Assembly: GCA_026707185.1 (NCBI GenBank)
Contig: JAPOXI010000084.1
Coordinates: 1 to 33,636, forward strand
DNA length: 33,636 nucleotides
Direction: 5' to 3'
Source: Chloroflexota bacterium
Lineage (GTDB): Bacteria > Chloroflexota > UBA11872
Shown here: one piece after another, positions 23,675 to 29,865 of the stretch
Layout: the number at the start of each line of letters is the position of its first letter
Numbering within the stretch: the first letter of the stretch is position 1
Program-made: the position numbers and the translations under genes
Notes under the pieces: generated by a model
What the model saw: the letters and a program-made list of their open reading frames with translations, nothing else
Databases searched by the model: none
What the model was told of the DNA's origin: nothing

Positions 23675-24608
23675 CTTCGTCGCCTTCGTTGACGCCGAGT
23701 CCCAGGCGGATGGCATTGCCACTGAGCAGTGCGGACAGGTCGTCTGCGGGTAAGCCAGCCTCGCGCGCCAGGCGAACGGCCCGGGTTTGGCGGATCAGCG
23801 GATAGTCGCTGCCGAAGAGGACGCGTCCCGGGGCGAGTTGGCTCATGAGCCGGTAAACCTCCGGGCGATACAGCAGATGGCTGGCGGAGGAGTCGTAGTA
23901 GACGTTCTGGGCCTGCCGTTGGATTTCTGGCATGAGCTCGTAGAAGGCCAGGCCACCGCCCCAGTGCGCCAGGATGATGGGCGTCTGGCCTTCCGTCGCT
24001 TCGATCAGCGACCAGATCGCGGCCGGAGTGGTGCTGTCCTTACCGGGATAGGCGTGGCCCACCGGCTCGCTGGTGTGCACGGTCAGGATCAGGCCAAGCG
24101 AGCGCACCGAGTCCACGAAACATCGGAGGGCGGTTCGATCGTTGAGATTCCAGCCCTGGCCTTGCGGGAAGAGTTCGCCGACGCCAACCGCTCCCAGGGC
24201 CTGACAGCGCTCCATTTCGGCAGCGGCGAAGTCCGGGTCGCCGGGCGGAACGACGCAAAACGGGATTACTCGCCCGTCCCTTCCAGTGCCGTTAGCCGCG
24301 ACGTCCAGCACGTAGTCATTGTTGGCCCGGCAAAGTCCCGGATCGCGCCAGGCAAACCCAAAGGCGACGCTAGCGGCAATATCGGCTCGTCGCATGCTTC
24401 GTCGCAGGTCGTCTGCCGTCGCCAGCACCCGGCGGTCGTTGCGGTAGAGCCGCCCAAACCAGAGGTCCGCGCTGGTGTAGCGGCGGCGCCCGTCCACCAC
24501 GTCCGTCGGCACGATGTGCGTATGAACGTCAATCCGCGCGGGCGTCAGCGGGCTGCCGGCTTCGGTCTGGGGAATAGGCGAGATTCCTGGGGAAACGGGT
24601 GGCGGCAT
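23667..24608 (-). CDS. Amidohydrolase-2 family metal-dependent hydrolase
   Basis: 313 aa TIM-barrel hydrolase. H29 and H31 (DVHTHI) form the HxH metal site; later VGELFPQGQGW, LTVHTSEPVGH, ILAHWGGGL and VLFGSDYPL supply the His and catalytic Asp of the ACMSD/uronate-isomerase-like amidohydrolase-2 group. Members decarboxylate or hydrolyse small carboxylic or aromatic compounds; the substrate here is not evident. Start ATG at 24608 (weak GGACGG upstream), 26 bases after the stop of the DXS-like gene and probably co-transcribed with it. Residues 1-25 before the HxH strand are Pro-rich. Confidence 0.87.
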   Translation of the reverse strand: MPPPVSPGISPIPQTEAGSPLTPARIDVHTHIVPTDVVDGRRRYTSADLWFGRLYRNDRRVLATADDLRRSMRRADIAASVAFGFAWRDPGLCRANNDYVLDVAANGTGRDGRVIPFCVVPPGDPDFAAAEMERCQALGAVGVGELFPQGQGWNLNDRTALRCFVDSVRSLGLILTVHTSEPVGHAYPGKDSTTPAAIWSLIEATEGQTPIILAHWGGGLAFYELMPEIQRQAQNVYYDSSASHLLYRPEVYRLMSQLAPGRVLFGSDYPLIRQTRAVRLAREAGLPADDLSALLSGNAIRLGLGVNEGDEAV

Positions 24609-24634
24609 TTTGCCGTCCGGCGCGGCGCGAGTCG

Positions 24635-25906
24635 TCAGTCCGCTTCCTTCGCCTCCGCCGTGAGAAACGTCCAGCGATCGCGGGCGTCGGCCTCGCGGAA
24701 GGCTTGCGCCCACGCGCCTTCGGAATGTGGGCTACGCCATGCGAAGCCCGCAGCCTGGAGAGCCGCGCGCACAGGACCGCGGAGCGCCAGGCCACGACCT
24801 GCGCTAACAATGGTCACCGTGCCGTCGCGGTGCTCCACTTCGGCCGTTAGCGCCGCCAGGGCCGATTCGAGGCTGGCGTCGCCAAGCACCACGACGGGCC
24901 GATAGCCCTGCGCGGCCAAGCTACCGGCAAAGGTCACGGCATGCGCCCCGCCCAGGCCGAGATCGAAGTAGCGCTCGGGAGCATGTTCAGCAAGGGCAGC
25001 CGTATCGAGCACGCCGTCGGTGTCGGTCGCGATGAGCAGGCGTCGATCGTCGTCAGCCATCGAGGTCGCCAGCGCCTGCTCCAAGTCGCTCTGGCAGGCG
25101 ACGACATCGTGCGAAATGGAACGTGCCGGCGCTCGTCCCTCGAGCGTCACGTGCAGTACCACCGGACGTCCCACCCGCAGGGCCAAGCGCAGAAGTTCGC
25201 CGAGGGACTCGACGTTGTGAGCGTCGACCGGACCCAGGTACATGAAGCCCAGCAGTTCTTCCCACATCTCGGTGGGTACAAGCAGTTCACGCACAGAATT
25301 CTTGAGCCGCCGGGCAACTTCCACCGCCTGCTCGCCGGCGGGCATTCGGCTGAGCGTTGTTTCAATGAGGTTCTTTGCGTCGGCGTAGCGCGCGTGTCCC
25401 CGAACGCGCGTGAGATAGCGCGCCATGGCACCGGCGTTTCGTCCACGGGGCGTCTGTGCGTCAACCAGGACCAGAACAAACGGCACTTGCAGGTGGCCGA
25501 CGTGGTTCACAGCCTCAAATGCCAGTCCCGTTCCCAGACCGGCCTCGTCCACGACGGCAACCACCGGCTGCCGATCGCGTTGCAGCGTGCGGGCCACGGC
25601 GACTCCGGCCGCCTCTGAAGCCGCGCGGCCGGGCGTGTGCGAGACAGCTCGTCCTGCCAGACCCTTGAGCAAGAGATCGTGCGCAAGGGCGTGGTCAGCC
25701 CGATCCCAGAAGACGTCCTTGGCGGGATCAGCCACGTTTTCCGCGACCATCACGGCCAGTTCGGCGGCGCCGCTGAGCGCCAGCGCGTTTGAAGGCACGC
25801 GCCGCACGAGCTGTTGGCGCAGCGCCTCGATGGCGGCGCTACGCTCGTCCGGCGAGGCTGAAGCGGCAGGCTGGTGCGCCAGGCGCTCGGGAATCGCGGC
25901 TGTCAT
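24635..25906 (-). CDS. Degenerate 1-deoxyxylulose-5-phosphate synthase homologue (DXS-like pseudoenzyme)
   Basis: 423 aa; ATG with GGAAG six bases upstream. The N-terminal region aligns along DXS domain 1: KDVFWDRADHALAH (DXS: IIWDVGHQAYxH), ASEAAGVAVAR, VVAVVDEAGLGTGLAFEAVN (VIGDGALTGGMAFEALN), GAMARYLTRVR, RRLKNSVRELLVP, FMYLGPVDAHN. Residues about 265-390 match DXS domain 2 (APERYFDLGLGGAHAVTFAGSLAAQGYRPVVV). Active-site residues are missing: GDG is V119-D-E121, the Mg-ligand NDN is V148-D-A150, and the catalytic Glu of IAEQH is Gly320. The FRTLRQxGGLSGF segment is deleted and the third, transketolase-C, domain (about 200 aa) is absent. The intact frame and normal codon use argue against a recent pseudogene. 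Role unknown: regulator, scaffold or new activity. Probably co-transcribed with the amidohydrolase. Confidence 0.85.
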   Translation of the reverse strand: MTAAIPERLAHQPAASASPDERSAAIEALRQQLVRRVPSNALALSGAAELAVMVAENVADPAKDVFWDRADHALAHDLLLKGLAGRAVSHTPGRAASEAAGVAVARTLQRDRQPVVAVVDEAGLGTGLAFEAVNHVGHLQVPFVLVLVDAQTPRGRNAGAMARYLTRVRGHARYADAKNLIETTLSRMPAGEQAVEVARRLKNSVRELLVPTEMWEELLGFMYLGPVDAHNVESLGELLRLALRVGRPVVLHVTLEGRAPARSISHDVVACQSDLEQALATSMADDDRRLLIATDTDGVLDTAALAEHAPERYFDLGLGGAHAVTFAGSLAAQGYRPVVVLGDASLESALAALTAEVEHRDGTVTIVSAGRGLALRGPVRAALQAAGFAWRSPHSEGAWAQAFREADARDRWTFLTAEAKEAD

Positions 25907-25982
25907 TGGGACTTCCGTCGTTTGGCCGGTGTTCGCTGGGTGACAAGCGAACCGCAGTCCACGCGTCGGTGGTTGACCTCAC

Positions 25983-25988
25983 TATACT
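25983..25988 (+). promoter_or_regulatory. -10-like TATACT close to thpR start
   Basis: TATACT ends 8 bases before the ATG of thpR and no Shine-Dalgarno lies between, consistent with a leaderless or 1-2 base leader transcript. TTGACC at 25973-25978 is only 4 bases upstream and cannot be its -35. Confidence 0.4.
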
Positions 25989-25996
25989 GACAGCCC

Positions 25997-26614
25997 ATGC
26001 GGGCATTCGTGGCTGTCACGATCCCCAAGCCGTTTCGAGACGCGCTGGCGAGCGAGGCGGCGTCGTTGGCTCGCGTATCGCGTCACATTCGAACCGTGGC
26101 TCCCGAGAACCTGCACCTCACGCTCGCGTTTCTCGGTAATGTCCCGGCCCAGAGCACCGACAGCGTTCGCTCCGGGATGCAGGCCGCAGTGCGCGGACGC
26201 CATCCCTTCAGTATTGGCTTCAGCGGCGGAGGCACGTTTCCGGCCAATCGCGAGCCGCGGGTCGCGTGGGCCGGGATCAGCGGTGAGACTGAGGCCCTGC
26301 GCGATCTGCAAGCAGCGGTCCTGGACGCGGTACGTGGGCTTGGGCTGCGAGTCGACCAACGGCCCTTTAGCCCGCATGTCACGCTGGCACGTATTGGACG
26401 CATGGCCGCGCCTACCGCCCGCCGCTCGATCAGCCGCGGCTTCGAGGCGATGGAGCTCGACCGGCTGGGTCTCTTCACCGTCTCCGACATCAGCCTGATG
26501 GAAAGCGATCTCACCCCGACCGGGGCCATTCACCACGAGGCGTTCTCGGTCGAATTTGCGCCGGACGAAATCGCAATGGAGGCGCCGGCGCGCCGGCGCT
26601 TCGGTTTCTTCTAG
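25997..26614 (+). CDS. thpR: RNA 2',3'-cyclic phosphodiesterase (2'-5' RNA ligase family)
   Basis: 205 aa 2H-phosphoesterase. Both catalytic HxT motifs are present: H40-L-T42 in ENLHLTLAFLG and H127-V-T129 in FSPHVTLARIG. FVAVTIP at the N-terminus and RVAWAGISG in the centre fit the LigT/ThpR fold. In vitro the family opens 2',3'-cyclic phosphates and can ligate 2'-5' linkages; the physiological RNA target is unclear. It ends on the same CTAG that ends hyuB on the other strand, and its last codons form a strong GC hairpin. The C-terminal MEAPARRRFGFF is a short basic addition. Confidence 0.92.
   Translation: MRAFVAVTIPKPFRDALASEAASLARVSRHIRTVAPENLHLTLAFLGNVPAQSTDSVRSGMQAAVRGRHPFSIGFSGGGTFPANREPRVAWAGISGETEALRDLQAAVLDAVRGLGLRVDQRPFSPHVTLARIGRMAAPTARRSISRGFEAMELDRLGLFTVSDISLMESDLTPTGAIHHEAFSVEFAPDEIAMEAPARRRFGFF
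26582..26611 (+). terminator. Intrinsic terminator inside the last codons of thpR
   Basis: 26582-26599 is a perfect 18-base GC palindrome (7-bp stem GCGCCGG/CCGGCGC around a CGCG loop), followed at once by a T-rich run, TTCGGTTTCTTC. It lies within the coding sequence just before the stop, so an Ala-Pro-Ala-Arg-Arg-Arg coding stretch doubles as a terminator stem. Confidence 0.5.
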
Positions 26615-28221
26615 TCCGGGAGGTCGCGCGAGCCTGGCTCGCCCCAGCCACCTCCGCCGGGAGTTTCAATGCGAATCACGTCGCCCGCAGCCAATTCCAG
26701 CGCGGCCTTGCCAGGCAACTCACGCTCGTCTCCCCCGATCGATCCGCGATTCCTACCCGAGCTTCCGGGTGCACCACCGGATGAGCCCCACGGCTGACGC
26801 TTTCGGCGCTCGGTCACGATGGTGACCACGGCCGGAACCAGCGTCTCGATCTCGCGGATCACGCCGTCGCCACCGCGATGGCGGCCGTTGCCGCCCGACC
26901 CACGACGGATTTCGTAGCGACGCGCGGCCAACGGATACGCCAACTCCATTGCCTCGATTGGGGTGTTCAAGGTGTTCGTCATCGCCACTTGCACCGCGTC
27001 GGCGCCGGGGCCGCGACGACCGGCGCCGGCGCCACCGGCGATGGTCTCGTAGTAGGTGAAGGCTCGGTCGTGCCGCGGATCGAATCCCCCAATGATCAGG
27101 TTGTTCATGGTGCCCTGGCTTGCGGCCGGGACCAGGTCTGGCAGCGCCCCGGCCAACGCGCCCCAGAGAACGTCGACCACCCGCTGTGAGGTCTCCACAT
27201 TGCCGGCGGCCACGGCGTGCGGTCGGGGTGGATTGAGCACGGTGCCGGCGGGGACCATGACCTCTAGCGGAGCCGTGGTTCCGTCGTTGGCGGGAACGTC
27301 GTCGCCCATGAGGCAGCGGGCGACGTAGATGACGGCCGATCGGGTCACGGCTTCGGGGGCGTTCAACGCCCCCGCCGCCGCAGGGCCGGTGCCGGTGAAG
27401 TCGAAGCGAAGATGCCCGCACCGTGCGTGAATGGTGACGCTGATCGGGACCGGCGGCCCGTCGGCGCCGTCATCGTCCAGGTAGTCCGTGAAGCTATAGG
27501 TCCCATCGGGCACGACCCGCAGCCGGGCGCGTGCCAGCTCCTCGGAATACGCCAGGAGCGCCTCGGCCCTCGCACGGAGAGGCTCAGCGCCGTAGCGTCG
27601 GGCGAAGTCCACGAGCCGAGCTTCGCCGACTCGATGCGAGGCCAACTGTGCCTCAAGATCGCCGCGTCGCTCCTCGGGCGTGCGGACGTTTCGACAGATG
27701 ATTGCCACCAACTGTTCGTCCAACGCTCCAGCGTCGACGAGCTTCAGCGGCGGGATGATCAATCCTTCGTGGAACAGTTCAGTCGAGGGCGGCATCGAGC
27801 CCGGCGCCAGGCCGCCGACATCGGCATGGTGGGCGCGGGTCGCCACCCAGCCCCAGTGCGTGGGCCGGCGTGCCGAACCGACGAAGACCGGGGAGACCGT
27901 CGTGATGTCGGGCAAGTGTGTGCCGCCCAGGTAGGGGTCGTTCACGATGAGAACGTCGCCGGGCGTTGGCGCCTGGCCCTGATAGGCCTCGATCGCCGCC
28001 GTCACCGAGGCGGGCATAGATCCAAGATGAACCGGAATGTGGGCCGCCTGCGCGATCATCCGCCCGTCGGCGTCAAAGACGGCGCAGGAGTGGTCGCGCC
28101 GCTCCTTGATGTTGGGCGAATGCGCGCTGCGCTGAACGGTGACCCCCATCTCCTCGGCAACCGAGGCGAAGAGGTGTCGGAAGACTTCGATCTCGAAGGG
28201 GTCAGTTGCGGGTGTCGCCAT
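26611..28221 (-). CDS. hyuB: Hydantoinase B / 5-oxoprolinase-type subunit HyuB
   Basis: 536 aa, family-typical. It matches the B subunit of ATP-dependent N-methylhydantoinase/acetophenone-carboxylase-like enzymes: DPFEIEVFRHLFASVAEEMGVTVQRSAHSPNIKERRDHSCAVFD in conserved order, then GDVLIVNDPYLGGTHLPDIT, ATRAHHADVGGLAPGSMP, EGLIIPPLKL, NVRTPEERRGDLEAQLAS and the Gly-rich end (SGGNGRHRGGDGVIREIE, GGGGWGEP). The partner HyuA is not in the window. ATG at 28221; the frame runs to 28353 but that part is unlike the family. No Shine-Dalgarno; TATCCT ends 6 bases before the ATG. Substrate not predictable. Confidence 0.93.
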   Translation of the reverse strand: MATPATDPFEIEVFRHLFASVAEEMGVTVQRSAHSPNIKERRDHSCAVFDADGRMIAQAAHIPVHLGSMPASVTAAIEAYQGQAPTPGDVLIVNDPYLGGTHLPDITTVSPVFVGSARRPTHWGWVATRAHHADVGGLAPGSMPPSTELFHEGLIIPPLKLVDAGALDEQLVAIICRNVRTPEERRGDLEAQLASHRVGEARLVDFARRYGAEPLRARAEALLAYSEELARARLRVVPDGTYSFTDYLDDDGADGPPVPISVTIHARCGHLRFDFTGTGPAAAGALNAPEAVTRSAVIYVARCLMGDDVPANDGTTAPLEVMVPAGTVLNPPRPHAVAAGNVETSQRVVDVLWGALAGALPDLVPAASQGTMNNLIIGGFDPRHDRAFTYYETIAGGAGAGRRGPGADAVQVAMTNTLNTPIEAMELAYPLAARRYEIRRGSGGNGRHRGGDGVIREIETLVPAVVTIVTERRKRQPWGSSGGAPGSSGRNRGSIGGDERELPGKAALELAAGDVIRIETPGGGGWGEPGSRDLPD

Positions 28222-28227
28222 ATGTGC

Positions 28228-28233
28228 AGGATA
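28228..28233 (-). promoter_or_regulatory. -10-like TATCCT abutting hyuB start
   Basis: TATCCT ends 6 bases before the ATG of hyuB, the spacing expected if the start codon is also the transcription start. Confidence 0.4.
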
Positions 28234-28312
28234 GCCAGCGAGACACGGATCAGCGCAGCCAGTGCCGGCGCTTCGCTCTCGCAATCGACGCCGGTCCGCA
28301 ACCAAGCGAAAG

Positions 28313-28339
28313 TTGACGTGGCGATATACTCGATACGTA
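28313..28339 (+). promoter_or_regulatory. Candidate promoter for the small membrane protein gene
   Basis: TTGACG (28313-28318), then TATACT (28325-28330) and TACGTA (28334-28339). With TACGTA the spacing is 15 bases; with TATACT only 6. Neither is ideal, so the pairing is uncertain. Confidence 0.3.
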
Positions 28340-28359
28340 GCCCCACAGCACACGCAGCT

Positions 28360-28791
28360 ATGCCAAAGAGTTGGCAGGACGAGGTCAAGGAGATCCTAGA
28401 TCGGGCCGACGCGTCAGCGCCGCCCCCGAAGCGCCGGGTTGTGCGGGCGCCGCAGCCGAATAGGGGTCGCCGGAACTATGTCGAACTGCTCGGCCGATGG
28501 ATCATGTCCCGTTTCTCAACGACGGGCGAAATGCTGGTCACGGCGGCGGTCCTTGTGGTCGCCGCGCTCTTTTTGTCAATCTTTCTGCGGCAATTCGCAT
28601 CAATCGTGGCGGTTGCTGGCGCGGTCGTCTTTGCGGCGGCCCTGGTGCGCGGAATCATGGAGCGTCGGTCGGCCCGATCGCCCGGTCGTCACGGCAGTCC
28701 CGTGATGTGGCGCGGGCGGGTAATTGAAGTCCCCGACCAGCGCCCATCGTTACGTCAGCGACTTCGGGACGTATTGCGTCGCCGACGCTAG
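28360..28791 (+). CDS. Small basic protein with two membrane helices, unknown
   Basis: 143 aa from ATG 28360. The frame is open far upstream under hyuB on the other strand, but that part is a shadow. Residues about 1-50 are polar and basic (MPKSWQDEVKEILDRAD, PKRRVVRAPQPNRGRRN); two hydrophobic helices follow (about 60-76 and 80-98, MLVTAAVLVVAALFLSIFL and FASIVAVAGAVVFAAALV) with a short turn between, then a basic tail ending RRRR. Both termini probably face the cytoplasm. No family recognised and no clear Shine-Dalgarno. It is 85 bp before the exoribonuclease gene on the same strand and may be co-transcribed. Confidence 0.7.
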   Translation: MPKSWQDEVKEILDRADASAPPPKRRVVRAPQPNRGRRNYVELLGRWIMSRFSTTGEMLVTAAVLVVAALFLSIFLRQFASIVAVAGAVVFAAALVRGIMERRSARSPGRHGSPVMWRGRVIEVPDQRPSLRQRLRDVLRRRR

Positions 28792-28876
28792 CGAGTTCGG
28801 GGCGACCGTCAGGCACCACGAAGCTCTCGGACAGTAGGATGCCGCGTTCTTTGACCGCTACGACGGACCAGCGCTC

Positions 28877-29821
28877 GTGAACATTGCCGAAATCACTCCC
28901 GGCCGCATGGTGCATGGTGTGTTCCTGGTGGCATCCAGCGAGGTCCGCGAGGCGCGCACGGGCACGCGCTTCCTGCGCCTGGGTCTGCGCGACCGCACCG
29001 GCGCCACGATTGACGCCGTGTTCTTTCAGGTCACCGACGCGCAGATCGCGGCCGTCACCGAGGGCGAGCCTTTCGAGATAGAGGGTAGAGCCGACGAATT
29101 TCGCAATCGCGTCAACATCAAGGTCGACGCGATGCGGCCCTCGGATGAGACGTGGGACGCGACGGCCTATCTGCCGCGTTCGTCCAAGAGTGTCGAGGAG
29201 CTCACCGGGGCTATCCGCGATGCCATCGATTCCTTCACGACGCCGGTGCTCAAGGACGTGCTGAACGCCGTGATCGCGGATCCACTCGTTGCCGAACGGC
29301 TACCCAAGTGGCCGGCCGCCAAGACTCGGCACCACGCATGGATTGGCGGGCTGGCGGAGCACACGGTGGAGATGTTGCAGATCGCGGAGCGAGTGGCACG
29401 GGTCTTTCCGCAACTTGACCGCGATTTGCTGCTGGCGGGGGTCGTGCTGCACGACCTGGGCAAACTGGAGGAACTGGACTTGCAGGCCAGCATCGTCTAC
29501 AGCGACGCCGGCAACCTGGAAGGCCACATGGTGCAGGGGGTGCGGATCCTGGACCGAGCCCTGGCCGCCACAGGGTGCGACGGCGAGATCGCGACCTTGC
29601 TGCGTCACCTGGTGCTGAGCCACCAGGGTCAGCTCGAATACGCCGCGGTGACCGAACCGATGTTGCCGGAGGCCATTGCGCTGCACTACATCGACCAGCT
29701 TTCGTCGCAGGTTCGACCGGCGATCGAGGACGTGGCGGCTGCGCGGGAACGGGGCGTGCGGGGCGCGATGTTGCGCGGGCCGACGGCGATGCGCGAGCTG
29801 TTCGTGCGAGCCGAGGACTAA
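28877..29821 (+). CDS. yhaM: 3'-5' exoribonuclease, YhaM family (OB fold plus HD domain)
   Basis: 314 aa. N-terminal OB fold (about 8-88: FLRLGLRDRTGATIDAVFF, FEIEGRADEFRNRVNIKVD) binds nucleic acid. HD-domain: H152-H153 AWIGGLAEH162T, LLLAGVVLH192D193LGK and LVLSHQGQLEYAA, as in YhaM and its relatives, which degrade single-stranded RNA/DNA 3' ends. Start GTG at 28877 gives the expected N-terminus; the ribosome binding site is weak. It ends 43 bp before the convergent valS with a hairpin in between. Confidence 0.9.
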   Translation: MNIAEITPGRMVHGVFLVASSEVREARTGTRFLRLGLRDRTGATIDAVFFQVTDAQIAAVTEGEPFEIEGRADEFRNRVNIKVDAMRPSDETWDATAYLPRSSKSVEELTGAIRDAIDSFTTPVLKDVLNAVIADPLVAERLPKWPAAKTRHHAWIGGLAEHTVEMLQIAERVARVFPQLDRDLLLAGVVLHDLGKLEELDLQASIVYSDAGNLEGHMVQGVRILDRALAATGCDGEIATLLRHLVLSHQGQLEYAAVTEPMLPEAIALHYIDQLSSQVRPAIEDVAAARERGVRGAMLRGPTAMRELFVRAED

Positions 29822-29836
29822 ACCCCAAACAGCGTC

Positions 29837-29865
29837 GTCCGGCGAGCGTTCAGCAATCGCCGGAC
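29837..29865. terminator. Bidirectional hairpin between yhaM and valS
   Basis: GTCCGGCGA, 11-base loop, TCGCCGGAC: a perfect 9-bp GC-rich stem filling the 43-bp convergent gap; the last base overlaps the valS stop. No T-run, so it may be a Rho-independent-like stop for both genes or an RNA 3'-end protector. Confidence 0.55.

Noticed and set aside
24635..25906. DXS-like gene as a simple pseudogene
   Set aside because: No frameshift or internal stop, clear ribosome site, and the residues lost are specifically active-site ones while the fold-forming blocks remain.
27412..28359. Plus-strand frame extending the small membrane protein upstream
   Set aside because: Complement of hyuB; the real start is at 28360, after the hyuB start.
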